Assembly: GCA_040219085.1 (NCBI GenBank)
Contig: JAVJTC010000017.1
Coordinates: 86,149 to 150,148 of the forward strand
Source: Acidimicrobiales bacterium
Lineage (GTDB): Bacteria > Actinomycetota > Acidimicrobiia > Acidimicrobiales > JAVJTC01
Reading direction: 5' to 3'
Length of the DNA: 64,000 bases
Part shown: piece after piece, positions 7,012 to 16,716 of the stretch
Numbering within the stretch: position 1 is the stretch's first letter
Layout: every line of letters starts with the position of its first letter
Made by a program: the position numbers and the translations under genes
Notes under the pieces: model-generated
The model's input: the letters and a program-made list of their open reading frames with translations, nothing else
Databases searched by the model: none
Told to the model about the DNA's origin: nothing

Positions 7012-8990
7012 ACACCGGACCAAGGCCTGACGGGGTGGGACGGTCCGCCGCAGGCGGCGAAACATGGCACCACCTTGTCGGGGTCGACGAAGTTCCCGAG
7101 GGACGTGTCACCACGGTCACGATCGGGCGACGGTCCCTCGCCGTCACCCACCACGACGGCGCATGGGGCGCGCTCGACAACCACTGCCCTCACCAGGGGG
7201 GCCCACTGGGTGAGGGTTCGATCGAGAAGGGCTGGCTGCGCTGCCCGTGGCACGGATACGACTACGACCCGCTGACCGGCGCACCCCCCGAGGGCTTCTC
7301 GGATGCGCCGGCGTGTTTCGAGACCGAGGTTCGCGACGACGCCGTGTGGGTGCGCCTCCCACCCGAACACGACCGTGAGCGGACCGTCTCCGACGTGATG
7401 GTCGAGACGATGACCAACTGGGGGGTCGACACCGTGTTCGGCATGGTCGGGCACTCCAACCTCGGCTTCGCGGACGCGATGCGTCTCGCCGAACAGGAGG
7501 GCCGGTTGCGCTACATCGGCATCCGCCACGAGGGGGCCGCGGCGTTCGCCGCCACGGCCTACGGGAAGCTGACGGGTCGTCTGGCCGCGTGCTTCGCCAT
7601 CGCCGGGCCGGGCTCGACCAACCTCCTCACCGGCCTCTACGACGCCAAGGTGGACCGCGCCCCGGTGCTGGCCCTGTCGGGTCAGGTCCCGTCGAGTGTG
7701 CGCGGTCGAGGCGCTTTCCAGGACGTGGACCTGCAGGGCGCCTTCGACGACGTCTCGCGCTTCAACGAGACCGTCCAGGCCGGCTCGCGACACGCCGAGT
7801 TGATGACCCTGGCGTGCAAGACGGCGATCGTCGAGCGCGACGTCGCCCACCTCGTGCTTCCCGACGAGGTCCAGATCCAGCCCGCCCCCGACGCCGAGGC
7901 GGGTGGGCCCGACGGGCGGGTCGGCGACTCGGCGATCCGGCCGCCGACGGACGCCCTCGCCAACGCCGTCGAGCGGATCGCAGCGGCCGAGCGACCCCTC
8001 GTGATCATGGGCAACGGCTGCCGGTTCCACACCGGCGAAGTGACCGCGTTCGCCGAGTCGATCGGTGCTCCGGTCGCGACGACGTTCAAGGCCAAGGGGA
8101 TGATCAGCGACGGACATCCGCTCGGCTGCGGGGTGCTCGGCCGCTCGGGCACGCCCATCGCGAGCTGGTTCATGAACGAGGCCGACCTTCTGGTCGTCTT
8201 CGGTGCGTCGTTCTCGAACCACACCGGAATCGCGCCCTACAAGCCGATCGTCCAGGTCGATGCCGACCCGTGGGCACTGGGGCGTTTCCACGCCGTAGAG
8301 GTTCCGGTCCGGGGCGATGTCGGCGTGACCGCCGAGGCGCTGCGGACCGCTATGCCCGCCGATCGCCGCTGCCGCGACCTCACCGCCGAGGTCGCCGAGA
8401 GATGGGCCATCTGGCGTGCCGAGAAGGCGTCGCGACTCACCGACGACCGCGGGAAGGGCGTCAACTCGGCGGCCGTGTTCGATTCGCTCAGCCGCCTCGC
8501 TCCTCCCGACGCCGTGATGTGTGTCGACGTCGGCAACAACGCCTACTCGTTCGGCCGCTACTTCGAGGTGACCGCGCAGGACGTGCTCATGTCGGGCTAC
8601 CTCGGCTCGATCGGTTTCGCCCTGCCTGCCGCCATGGGTTCATGGGCTGCGGTGGAGGGCGAGCGGAAGGTGATCGCCATATCCGGCGACGGAGGGTTCG
8701 GCCAGTACGCGATGGAACTCACGACGGCGGTCGCCCACGACATGGACATCTGCCATGTCCTGCTCGACAACTCGGAACTCGCCAAGATCTCCAAGGAGCA
8801 GCGTGGCGTCTCCTACGACGTGTGGCAGACGACGCTCGTCAATCCGGACTTCGCCGCATTCGCCGAGTCCTGCGGGGCACGCGGCTTCACCGTCCACTCG
8901 ATCGACCAGCTCGACGAAGCCGTCGGCACCGCGCTCAGCCACCGCGGGCCGACTCTGGTCCACGTCCTCGCGGACAGCATGCTGGTGTGA
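7008..8990 (+). CDS. Rieske domain fused to thiamine-diphosphate-dependent enzyme
   Basis: 660-aa fusion. Residues 20-118 form a Rieske domain (C60/H62 and C79/H82). Residues about 125-655 are a complete ThDP enzyme of the acetolactate synthase/pyruvate oxidase superfamily: GMVGHSNLGF, the cofactor-activating Glu175 in IRHEGAAAFA, the central domain with MGNGCRFH, and the ThDP motif GDG (560-562) to N588. GTG 7008 overlaps the previous stop as GTGA, so it is translationally coupled. ThDP enzymes are not normally fused to Rieske clusters. An oxidative decarboxylase passing electrons through the cluster is a reasonable inference; the substrate is unknown. Confidence 0.87.
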   Translation: MNTGPRPDGVGRSAAGGETWHHLVGVDEVPEGRVTTVTIGRRSLAVTHHDGAWGALDNHCPHQGGPLGEGSIEKGWLRCPWHGYDYDPLTGAPPEGFSDAPACFETEVRDDAVWVRLPPEHDRERTVSDVMVETMTNWGVDTVFGMVGHSNLGFADAMRLAEQEGRLRYIGIRHEGAAAFAATAYGKLTGRLAACFAIAGPGSTNLLTGLYDAKVDRAPVLALSGQVPSSVRGRGAFQDVDLQGAFDDVSRFNETVQAGSRHAELMTLACKTAIVERDVAHLVLPDEVQIQPAPDAEAGGPDGRVGDSAIRPPTDALANAVERIAAAERPLVIMGNGCRFHTGEVTAFAESIGAPVATTFKAKGMISDGHPLGCGVLGRSGTPIASWFMNEADLLVVFGASFSNHTGIAPYKPIVQVDADPWALGRFHAVEVPVRGDVGVTAEALRTAMPADRRCRDLTAEVAERWAIWRAEKASRLTDDRGKGVNSAAVFDSLSRLAPPDAVMCVDVGNNAYSFGRYFEVTAQDVLMSGYLGSIGFALPAAMGSWAAVEGERKVIAISGDGGFGQYAMELTTAVAHDMDICHVLLDNSELAKISKEQRGVSYDVWQTTLVNPDFAAFAESCGARGFTVHSIDQLDEAVGTALSHRGPTLVHVLADSMLV

Positions 8991-9020
8991 TGTGACGCCG
9001 GAGGCGACGGAGCCGCGCCG

Positions 9021-10304
9021 GTGACCGACATCGCCGTGCTCGCGGGCTTCGTCGTCGTGTGGGGTCTGGTATCACGCCGCGTCGACCGGTGGCCGCTCAC
9101 CGGTCCCATGGTCTTCGTCGCCTTCGGCCTGCTCATCGGACCCGATGTGGCTGACGTCGTCGCATTCGACGCCGATGACTCGTCGGTCCTGCTCGCGGGC
9201 GAGGCGACGCTCGCAGTGCTCCTGTTCGTCGACGCGGCGCGCGTCGACTGCCGCGCGCTCGTCCGCAACCTCGCCCTGCCGGCACGCCTGCTCGGCATCG
9301 GCCTACCCCTCACGGTCGGGGCCACGACCGTCCTCGTGGGCCTGCTTGCACCGGATCTCGGCTGGGCGGCGGCGGCTCTCGTCGCCGCCATCCTGGCCCC
9401 CACCGACGCGGCGCTCGGCCAGGCGGTCGTGACCGACGAGAACGTGCCCACGACCATCCGCCAGTCGCTGAACGTCGAATCGGGCCTGAACGACGGTCTC
9501 GTCGTGCCCGCGGTCACGATCTTCCTGGTACTCACGCAGGCCGAGGCGTCCAACGAGTCTGCGGGCTACTGGGTGCGCTTCACGGCCGAGCAGATCGGCT
9601 ACGGCGTGCTGGTCGGAGCGGGCTTCGGGCTCATCGGCGGCTTCTTGTTGGCGCGGGCGCGGGCGGCGGGCTGGGTCGACGGCGTATACGGGCAGCTCAC
9701 GGGTCTTGCGCTTGCGATCGGCGCCTTCGCGACCGCCGGCGAGATCGACGGCAACGGCTTCATAGCGGCATTCACGGCGGGTCTCGCGCTGCGCACGGTC
9801 ATGGGTGACGAGGCCGAGACCGTCACCGAGTTCAGCGAAGACCTCGGTCAACTCCTCGCGCTCGTCACCTTCGTCCTGTTCGGCAACGTGCTGGTCGGGC
9901 CGGCGCTCGACGAGGTCACGTTCGCCGTTCTCGCGTGCGCGGTCGGGGCGCTCACCATCACCCGCATGCTGCCGGTGGCGGTGGCCCTCGCCGGCTCCGG
10001 CCTGAAGGCTCCGACGGTCGCCTTCATCGGGTGGTTCGGACCCAGGGGACTCGCGTCGATCGTGCTCGGACTCGTCGTTCTGGAGGAAGCCGGGTTCGCC
10101 GCCGGTGACGAGGTCTTCGTGATCGTGACCTGGACGGTGCTGTTCAGCATCGCCGCGCACGGCGCGACGGCGACGTGGGCGGCCCGTCGCTACGGCGAGT
10201 GGTACATGGCGACGCCCGCCGACATGCGCGACGACATGATGGAGAGCGAGGAGACGCCCGTGGCCCGCGCCCGATTCGCGCCGCGCCCCGAGCGCGGCCT
10301 GTGA
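9021..10304 (+). CDS. Cation:proton antiporter (CPA1/NhaP-like)
   Basis: 427-aa polytopic membrane protein, hydrophobic to about residue 390, with the family's core signature APTDAALGQAVV and RQSLNVESGLNDG (residues about 130-165) containing the conserved acidic ion-binding site. Family role is Na+(or K+)/H+ exchange across the inner membrane. GTG 9021 has GGAG about 8 nt upstream. It follows the Rieske/ThDP gene by 30 nt on the same strand, so it is probably co-transcribed; whether it serves that pathway or pH homeostasis is unknown. The hydrophilic C-terminal tail is short and has no TrkA-type domain. Confidence 0.88.
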   Translation: MTDIAVLAGFVVVWGLVSRRVDRWPLTGPMVFVAFGLLIGPDVADVVAFDADDSSVLLAGEATLAVLLFVDAARVDCRALVRNLALPARLLGIGLPLTVGATTVLVGLLAPDLGWAAAALVAAILAPTDAALGQAVVTDENVPTTIRQSLNVESGLNDGLVVPAVTIFLVLTQAEASNESAGYWVRFTAEQIGYGVLVGAGFGLIGGFLLARARAAGWVDGVYGQLTGLALAIGAFATAGEIDGNGFIAAFTAGLALRTVMGDEAETVTEFSEDLGQLLALVTFVLFGNVLVGPALDEVTFAVLACAVGALTITRMLPVAVALAGSGLKAPTVAFIGWFGPRGLASIVLGLVVLEEAGFAAGDEVFVIVTWTVLFSIAAHGATATWAARRYGEWYMATPADMRDDMMESEETPVARARFAPRPERGL

Positions 10305-10383
10305 ACCGACTGCCGCGAGATGTGGCCGCCACCGCGATCGATACGGTACGTTCCCACCGACCCGTCCCACCCAGAGAGCTGAC

Positions 10384-10809
10384 ATGGGCCTGTTCCGCCG
10401 TAACGACGACCCGCTGAGGCCGTTCACCAAGAACGAACGAGTTCTCGCGACACGCGACCTGCCCTCGGTCCCCAAGGGGACCGCCGGCAAGGTGAAGCTG
10501 ATCAACGGGATCGACTGGATCCGCTACTGGGTCTTCTTCGACAACGGCGTGGACCTCGGCTCCGTCGACGGGCACGACCTGATCCGGCCGCGCCACATCA
10601 CGTGGTGGCAGGCCGAAGAGGCCCGACGCGCTGCCGAAGCCGAGGAGGCCGCCGATGCTGCCGCCGCAGGGGCGGTCACCCCGTCCGGGGGCGGCGACGC
10701 AGGCGGGGACGGCGGCGACGACGACTCCGGCGACTCGGCTCTCAAGTCGATGGTGCCCGCTCACCTGCTCGAGCGATCCAAGTCCGCCCGTCAGCGTCTC
10801 GGAGCCTGA
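10384..10809 (+). CDS. Conserved hypothetical protein, small beta-barrel plus Ala/Gly/Asp tail
   Basis: 141-aa protein. The N-terminal 65 residues (KNERVLATRDLPSVPKGTAGKVKLINGIDWIRYWVFFDNG) look like a compact SH3/KOW-type beta-barrel with the SVPKGTAGKV turn. The rest is an Ala/Glu-rich helix and a Gly/Asp-rich linker ending in a basic segment (ERSKSARQRLGA). No catalytic motif is visible and no function is assigned. It lies between the antiporter (same strand, 79 nt upstream) and the convergent FKBP lipoprotein. Confidence 0.75.
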   Translation: MGLFRRNDDPLRPFTKNERVLATRDLPSVPKGTAGKVKLINGIDWIRYWVFFDNGVDLGSVDGHDLIRPRHITWWQAEEARRAAEAEEAADAAAAGAVTPSGGGDAGGDGGDDDSGDSALKSMVPAHLLERSKSARQRLGA

Positions 10810-10831
10810 GGCCCCGGGGGGACGCGCGGGA

Positions 10832-11845
10832 TCAGCGGATCTCGACGAGTTCGACCATGAACACCAGCGTGTCGTCGGGCGAGACCTGACCGGTCTCCTG
10901 ACCGAAGCCCAACGACGGCGGCACGACGATGCGCCGCAGTCCTCCCACCTGCATCCCGACCACGCCCAGATCGAGGCCCTCGATGGTGTCGATCTCACCC
11001 CCACCGCCGAGGTCGAAGGGAAACGGCTGGCCGACCGCCCACGTCGACGCGACGGTCTCGCGGGTGGAGACCACACCGAGCACGAAGTTGACGACGACGC
11101 GGTCACCGACCTGGGCAGGCGGACCCTCGCCGACCGTCACGTCCTCGACGAGGAGCTCGTCGGCCGGTCCGTCGGGGAAGTCCACCTCCGGCTCCGTCGA
11201 GGGGTCCGGCGGCGAAAGCGACTGGACCACGTCGACGACGAAGACCAGCGTCTCGTCCGGACCGATCACGACCTCGCCCGTGGACGGGTCTATGACCCCG
11301 TCGCTGCGATAGGCGAGGTCGGGCGGGATCCGCAGCTCACGACGTCCGCCCTCGTGCATCCCGATCAGGCCCTGGTCCCAACCCGGGATGACGCGACCCT
11401 GACCGAGCGTGACCTCGAACGGCGAACCCTTGTCCCACGAGGAGTCGAACTGCTCCCCCGTGCTCCAGGAGATGCCGACGTAGTGGACTTCGACAGTCGA
11501 CCCGTCGACGACCTCAGGGCCGTCACCCTCGATGAGGTCGATGATCTCGAGTTCGGTCGGAGGATCCCCCGCGGGGACCTCGACGACGGGCTTCCCTCCG
11601 TTGATCGGCGCCTGCCCGCCGGCACCTGTGTCCGAACCGTCGTCGGAGGCCGCCCCCTGATCGGACGGCGACCCCCCGTCGTCGCCGGCACCGTCGGATG
11701 TCGCAGCGTCGCCGGACGGTGTCCCCTCGCTGCCGCTGCCGTCGTCGCTTCCTGCCCCGGCGACGTCGTCGTCACCGCCGCAGGCGGCGGCGACCATCAT
11801 CACTGCGAGCACGACGGCGAGGAGACGGACAGGCTTGCGCGACAT
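10832..11845 (-). CDS. Lipoprotein with two FKBP-type peptidyl-prolyl isomerase domains
   Basis: 337-aa secreted protein. A signal peptide ends in a lipobox with Cys22 (VAAAC). An Asp/Gly/Ser-rich linker (to about residue 85) precedes two FKBP modules: about 100-200 (EVHYVGISWSTGEQFDSSWDKGSPFEVTLGQGRVIPGWDQGL) and about 215-335 (the second is more divergent). Expected role is cis-trans isomerisation of Xaa-Pro bonds of exported proteins at the membrane surface. ATG 11845 is chosen over the longer open frame because it starts a clean signal peptide and has GGAAG 8 nt upstream. A TAGGAT hexamer at 11886-11881 is a possible promoter. Confidence 0.88.
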   Translation of the reverse strand: MSRKPVRLLAVVLAVMMVAAACGGDDDVAGAGSDDGSGSEGTPSGDAATSDGAGDDGGSPSDQGAASDDGSDTGAGGQAPINGGKPVVEVPAGDPPTELEIIDLIEGDGPEVVDGSTVEVHYVGISWSTGEQFDSSWDKGSPFEVTLGQGRVIPGWDQGLIGMHEGGRRELRIPPDLAYRSDGVIDPSTGEVVIGPDETLVFVVDVVQSLSPPDPSTEPEVDFPDGPADELLVEDVTVGEGPPAQVGDRVVVNFVLGVVSTRETVASTWAVGQPFPFDLGGGGEIDTIEGLDLGVVGMQVGGLRRIVVPPSLGFGQETGQVSPDDTLVFMVELVEIR

Positions 11846-11942
11846 CGACAGGACTTCCGATCGGGGGTCCGGGCCTGAAGATCCTACGACTCCGCCGGAG
11901 GCTCGCGGCGTCGCCCGGCACCCCGCGCGCCAGCCCCGGCAA

Positions 11943-11948
11943 TATCGT
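11943..11948 (+). promoter_or_regulatory. -10 hexamer for pdtaS-like gene (leaderless)
   Basis: TATCGT, then 6 nt, then the GTG at 11955. Confidence 0.45.
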
Positions 11949-11954
11949 CGTCGC

Positions 11955-13406
11955 GTGACCACCGAGGCCGCCAACGACCCGATCGCGGCGCTTCCCGCCC
12001 CCGAGGCCGCCCACCTGCGTCGCCTCGTCGCGTCCTCGGCCATGCTCGCCGACGTGTCGTTCGCCGACATCCTCGTCCTCGTCCCGCGCGACGAGGCAGC
12101 GACGGGATTCCTCGTCGCCGGCCAGCGACGTCCGATCAACGCGCAGACCATCCATCCCGCTGACCTCGTCGGTGAGTTCCTCCCAGGCTCGGAACGTCCG
12201 CTGAGCGTCCACGCGTTCGAAACGGGTGAGGTCACCGACGGCGGGCTGTTCCTCGCCGCGACCGGGCGATGGGTGCGGACGCTCGCCGTACCCATCCGGT
12301 TCCGCGGAAAGGTGATCGGTGTCCTCGTGCGGGAGTTCTCACCGGTCAGCCAGCGGATCCCCGGCGAACTGGAGATGACGTACTTCGCGGTCTTCCGCCG
12401 CCTGGCGGCGATGGTCGCCGAGGGCATCTACCCGTTCCCCGCTGAGGGTCGCGAGCACGAGCACATGCCCCGCGTCGGCGACGGGCTGATCCTGCTCGAC
12501 GTGGACACGGTGGTGGAGTACATCTCCCCCAACGCGCTGTCGGCTCTGCGCCGCGCGGGAATCGCCGGCGACCCGACCGCCCGCCGGATCTCCGCCGGCG
12601 GACTCGATGACCTCGTCGTCCGCACGGCGCTGCACAGTCGCCTCCCCCACACCGAGGAGATCCTGCGCGACGACTACACGCTCGTCCTGCGCGCCGTGCC
12701 GCTGATCGCCGGGGACCGCGTGACCGGTGCGGTCCTGTTGGCCCGCGACATCTCCGAGCTGCGGCGGCGAGACCGGCTGATCATGACCAAGGACGCGACG
12801 ATCGCCGAGATCCACCACCGGGTGAAGAACAACCTGCAGACCATCTCGTCGCTGCTGCGCCTCCAGAGTCGGCGGGCACAGGCACCCGAGGCCAAGGCCG
12901 CCATCGCCGAGTCCGTGCGACGGATCCGGTCCATATCGGTCGTCCACGAACTGCTGTCGCGCGAGCCCAGCGACGAGGTCCCCTTCGCCGAGGTCGTCCA
13001 CTCCCTCGTACGCGTCGTCCAGGACGCCCTCATCGGACCGGAGCGTCCCGTACGGATCACCATCGGAGGCGAACCCGGGGTCTTCCCCTCCGACGTGACG
13101 ACGACGCTCGCAGTCGTGGTGAGCGAACTGCTCCAGAACGCGATGGATCACGCGTTCCCGCCGTCACCGGGGGACGCCGCCGTGGACCGCTCGGTCACCA
13201 TCACGCTCGGAACCGAGGAGTCGGGCCTGCGCGTCGAGGTGGCCGACAATGGTGTCGGCCTGCCCCCGACCGCCGACGGCACCCGCGACGACGGTCTCGG
13301 GCTGACGATCGTCCGCACCCTCGTCGAGACCGAACTCGGCGGAACGCTCGAACTGACGTCGTCGCCCGACGGCACGACGGCAGTGGCGATCGTGCCCCGT
13401 CGCTGA
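11955..13406 (+). CDS. pdtaS: PdtaS-like sensor histidine kinase
   Basis: 483-aa soluble kinase without membrane segments. An N-terminal GAF-like sensor domain (about 1-160) is followed by a PAS-like domain (about 170-270), a HisKA_2 helix with the HHRVKNNLQ box (His287-His288 region) and an HATPase domain (SELLQNAMDHAF, ADNGVGLP, DGLGLTIVRTLV). This order and the box match mycobacterial PdtaS, which phosphorylates the ANTAR regulator PdtaR that acts on RNA. No PdtaR gene is in the window. GTG 11955 is supported by the TATCGT hexamer. Confidence 0.88.
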   Translation: MTTEAANDPIAALPAPEAAHLRRLVASSAMLADVSFADILVLVPRDEAATGFLVAGQRRPINAQTIHPADLVGEFLPGSERPLSVHAFETGEVTDGGLFLAATGRWVRTLAVPIRFRGKVIGVLVREFSPVSQRIPGELEMTYFAVFRRLAAMVAEGIYPFPAEGREHEHMPRVGDGLILLDVDTVVEYISPNALSALRRAGIAGDPTARRISAGGLDDLVVRTALHSRLPHTEEILRDDYTLVLRAVPLIAGDRVTGAVLLARDISELRRRDRLIMTKDATIAEIHHRVKNNLQTISSLLRLQSRRAQAPEAKAAIAESVRRIRSISVVHELLSREPSDEVPFAEVVHSLVRVVQDALIGPERPVRITIGGEPGVFPSDVTTTLAVVVSELLQNAMDHAFPPSPGDAAVDRSVTITLGTEESGLRVEVADNGVGLPPTADGTRDDGLGLTIVRTLVETELGGTLELTSSPDGTTAVAIVPRR

Positions 13407-13456
13407 GCGGTCACCGCGATGTCGTGTCGCGTTCCCCTTCTGGAATACTTCATGTC

Positions 13457-14086
13457 ATGTCCGCCGTCGCCGCCACCACTGCAGTACCCGGAGGCTTCGC
13501 GATCTGGTCGGTGACGGAGTACCTCTCGCACCGGTTCGGAATGCACACCGGCGCAGGCCGCACCCCCATGGCCCGGGAGCACCGTCGCCACCACGGACAG
13601 CCCGAGGCCACCGCATGGCAGATGCGCCTCGGCGGCTACGCGGCCATGGCCGCTGCGGCGGGTCTCGCCGCCGCCGGGGCGACGAGAATCGTCAGCCGCA
13701 GCACCGCCGTCGGCCTGTCGACGGGCTGGTTCGGCGGCTACGCCTTCTACGAACTGAGTCACTGGTTCAGCCACCACCGCGCCCCCCGCACGACGTGGGG
13801 ACGGCGGTTGCGGACCCGGCACTTCCGACACCACTTCGGTGCCCCCCGCTCGAACCTGGGCGTCACCACATCGCTGTGGGACCGGATCGCCGGCACCGAA
13901 GTCGACGACGACGGGCCCGTGCGGGTACCACGTCGCCTCGCGATGGACTGGCTCGTGGAGGACGGTGAGATCCGAGCGGGGTACCACGGCGAGTACGTCC
14001 TGACTGGACGGCGCGCCCTCGACGAGGCCCAACGCGAGGACGATCTCGCGCGGGCCTACGCCGACCGCCCACCCCTGACCGACTGA
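13457..14086 (+). CDS. Fatty-acid-hydroxylase/sterol-desaturase-family membrane protein
   Basis: 209-aa protein with the diiron-binding histidine clusters of the superfamily: HRFGMH, HRRHHG, HWFSHH and HFRHHF, spaced around hydrophobic segments (about 1-25, 55-75, 85-105). Family members hydroxylate lipids or carotenoids at the membrane. ATG 13457 is preferred; a GTG 33 nt upstream gives an unconvincing extension. The gene follows the kinase by 50 nt and precedes the helicase; neither suggests a substrate. Confidence 0.82.
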   Translation: MSAVAATTAVPGGFAIWSVTEYLSHRFGMHTGAGRTPMAREHRRHHGQPEATAWQMRLGGYAAMAAAAGLAAAGATRIVSRSTAVGLSTGWFGGYAFYELSHWFSHHRAPRTTWGRRLRTRHFRHHFGAPRSNLGVTTSLWDRIAGTEVDDDGPVRVPRRLAMDWLVEDGEIRAGYHGEYVLTGRRALDEAQREDDLARAYADRPPLTD

Positions 14087-14138
14087 GGCCGCGCGCCACG
14101 CCCGGCGTGCGGCACCGACCGCCCGTCGGCTTCCCCGC

Positions 14139-14144
14139 TACCCT
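14139..14144 (+). promoter_or_regulatory. -10 hexamer for helicase gene
   Basis: TACCCT, then 8 nt, then the GTG at 14153. Confidence 0.4.
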
Positions 14145-14152
14145 CCGCGACC

Positions 14153-16708
14153 GTGCTGCGCCCCCCGGTCGACGCCGGCCCCGACGAGATCCTCGAGACC
14201 TTCGTCGACCACGTCACCGATCAGGGGCTCGAGCTCTACCCGGCCCAGGAGGAGGCGATCCTCGAGATCCTGGCGGGCAACAACGTGATCGTGAACACCC
14301 CGACGGGCTCCGGAAAGTCGCTCGTCGGGGCAGCGGCGCACCTCGCCGCACTCGCGACGGGTCGTCGCTCGTACTACACCGCACCGATCAAGGCGCTCGT
14401 GAGCGAGAAGTTCTTCTCCCTGTGTCGCGACTTCGGATCCGACAACGTCGGCATGGTCACCGGCGACGCCGCGGTCAACGGCGACGCCCCGATCATCTGC
14501 TGCACCGCGGAGATCCTCGCCAACCAGGCCCTGCGGGACGGGCGGCGGGCCGACGTCGACGTGGTCGTCGCCGACGAGTTCCACTTCTACGCCGACCCCC
14601 AGCGCGGCTGGGCGTGGCAGGTGCCCCTGCTCGAGCTGCCCCACTGCCAGTTCGTGCTGATGTCGGCGACGCTCGGCGACACCACGCGCTTCGAGACGGG
14701 ACTGACCGACCTGACCGGGCGACCCACCGTCGTCGTGAGCTCGGCGACCCGCCCGGTCCCGCTGACCTTCGAGTATCGCGAGACGCCGATCCACGAGACG
14801 ATCGCCGAGGCCCTCGCCGAGGACCGCGCACCCATCTACGTCGTCCACTTCAGCCAGCGGGAGGCAACCGAGGCGGCCCAGGCCTACACGTCCCTCGATG
14901 CGATCAGTCGCGAGGAGAAGGAGCAGGTCCGCGAAGCCGTCGGGGGATTCCGCTTCGACTCCGCGATCGGCAAGGACCTCCGTCGCTTCGTCGGCCTGGG
15001 TGTCGGTGTCCACCACGCCGGGCTGCTCCCCAAGTACCGGCTCCTCGTGGAGAAGCTCGCCCAACAGGGCCTCTTGAAGGTGATCTGCGGCACCGACACG
15101 CTGGGCGTCGGCGTCAACGTCCCCATCCGCACCGTTCTGTTCACCCAGCTCTGCAAGTACGACGGGACCGGCACCCGCCTGCTCACGAATCGGGAGTTCG
15201 CCCAGATCGCCGGCCGGGCCGGCCGCCGCGGTTTCGACGACGTCGGCTACGTCGAGGCCCAGGCTCCGGCGCACGTGGTCGAGAACAAGCGGGCGGAGGA
15301 GAAGGCTGCGGACGACCCGAAGAAGAAGCGCAAGCTCGTGAAGTCCAGGCCACCCGAGCGTGGCTTCGTGCCCTGGAACGAGGACACGTTCACGAAGCTC
15401 GTCGACGGCGCACCCGAGACCCTGACGTCGAGTTTCTCGGTGAGTCACCAGATGCTCATGCACCTGCTGGACCGGCCAGGCGACGGCTGCGCCGCGGTGC
15501 GTCGGATCCTGAAGGAGAACCACGACCCCCCGAAGCTCCAGCGCACCCACAAGCGCCGGGCCATCTCCATCTACCGCTCGCTGCGTGAGGCGGGTGTGGT
15601 CACCGAGTTGGACGAGCCCGACGAACTGGGCCGACGCGTCCGGGTGACCATCGACCTCCAGGACGACTTCGCCCTGCATCAGCCGCTCTCACTGTTCGCG
15701 GTCGAGGCGATCGAGACCCTCGAGCCCGTCGAGCCCGACTACGCCCTCGACGTCCTGTCGGTCATCGAGTCCGTGCTCGAGAACCCGGGCGTGATCCTGG
15801 CCGCCCAGATCGACCGGCGACGTACCGCCCTCCTGCAGGAACTCAAGGCGCGTGGCGTGGAGTACGAGGAGCGGATGGAGCGCCTCGCCGAGGTGCGCCA
15901 TCCGGAGCCGCTGGCCGACTTCCTCCAGCCCGCCTTCGGGGTGTTCCGGTCGCATCACCCGTGGGTGGGCGACGAGCGCGTCAAGCCGAAGTCGATCGTC
16001 CGGGAGATCTACGAGACGGGCTGGTCGTTCAGGGACTTCGTTGTCCACTACGGCCTGAAGCGCTCCGAAGGCGTCGTCCTGCGCTACCTCTCCGACGCCT
16101 TCCGTGCGCTGCGCCAGAACGTCCCGGAACCGGCACGAACCGACGACGTCGTGGACCTGACCGAGTGGCTCGGGGAGGTCGTCCGTCAGGTGGACTCGAG
16201 CCTCCTCGACGAGTGGGAACGCCTCACGGCCATCGACGACGCGGCCGCCGCCGGGGCCGACGATCTTCCCGGGGTGATCGCCGACGCCCCCGATCTCGGA
16301 GGGGACCGCCCGGATGTGACCGCGAACCGCCGGGCCTTCGCCGTCATGGTCCGCAACGAGGTCTTCCGCTGGGTGCAACTCCTCGCCCGCCGTGAACACG
16401 AGACGCTCGCGGAGGTTCCCGGTGACGGCGAGCGGTGGACCGCCGAGGAGATCGAGAACGCGATCGCCGACTACTGGACGGTCCATGACCGCATCGGCCT
16501 GGACCGCGACGCCCGGGGCCCCGAACTCTTCGAGTTCGGCGTCGACGGGGATCCCGATGTCGTGCGCCAGACGATCGCAGACCCCGAGCGTTGGCAAGAC
16601 TGGAAGGTCGTCGGACGGGTCGACCGCGAGGCGTCACGCGAGGAGGGGCGGGCCGTGGTCCTGCTCAGCGACATCGGTGACCTCGGCGTGGAAGGACGAC
16701 TGCGCTGA
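14153..16708 (+). CDS. Ski2-like DEAD/DEAH helicase with C-terminal DUF3516
   Basis: 851-aa superfamily 2 helicase. Walker A TPTGSGKS (49-56), a DEFH box in VVADEFHFY, motif III SAT and motif VI QIAGRAGRRGFD are all present. The C-terminal half (about 430-851) matches the DUF3516 region of actinobacterial helicases. Related proteins remodel structured RNA. A lysine-rich segment (about 383-392) lies between the halves. GTG 14153 is the start. The glycosylase gene begins 8 nt after the stop, so the two may share a transcript, though a functional link is not obvious. Confidence 0.9.
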   Translation: MLRPPVDAGPDEILETFVDHVTDQGLELYPAQEEAILEILAGNNVIVNTPTGSGKSLVGAAAHLAALATGRRSYYTAPIKALVSEKFFSLCRDFGSDNVGMVTGDAAVNGDAPIICCTAEILANQALRDGRRADVDVVVADEFHFYADPQRGWAWQVPLLELPHCQFVLMSATLGDTTRFETGLTDLTGRPTVVVSSATRPVPLTFEYRETPIHETIAEALAEDRAPIYVVHFSQREATEAAQAYTSLDAISREEKEQVREAVGGFRFDSAIGKDLRRFVGLGVGVHHAGLLPKYRLLVEKLAQQGLLKVICGTDTLGVGVNVPIRTVLFTQLCKYDGTGTRLLTNREFAQIAGRAGRRGFDDVGYVEAQAPAHVVENKRAEEKAADDPKKKRKLVKSRPPERGFVPWNEDTFTKLVDGAPETLTSSFSVSHQMLMHLLDRPGDGCAAVRRILKENHDPPKLQRTHKRRAISIYRSLREAGVVTELDEPDELGRRVRVTIDLQDDFALHQPLSLFAVEAIETLEPVEPDYALDVLSVIESVLENPGVILAAQIDRRRTALLQELKARGVEYEERMERLAEVRHPEPLADFLQPAFGVFRSHHPWVGDERVKPKSIVREIYETGWSFRDFVVHYGLKRSEGVVLRYLSDAFRALRQNVPEPARTDDVVDLTEWLGEVVRQVDSSLLDEWERLTAIDDAAAAGADDLPGVIADAPDLGGDRPDVTANRRAFAVMVRNEVFRWVQLLARREHETLAEVPGDGERWTAEEIENAIADYWTVHDRIGLDRDARGPELFEFGVDGDPDVVRQTIADPERWQDWKVVGRVDREASREEGRAVVLLSDIGDLGVEGRLR

Positions 16709-16716
16709 CCACGCCG

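Noticed and set aside
15300..15360. Lysine cluster in the helicase resembling a nuclear localisation signal
   Set aside because: Bacterial protein; a basic patch for RNA contact is the simpler explanation.
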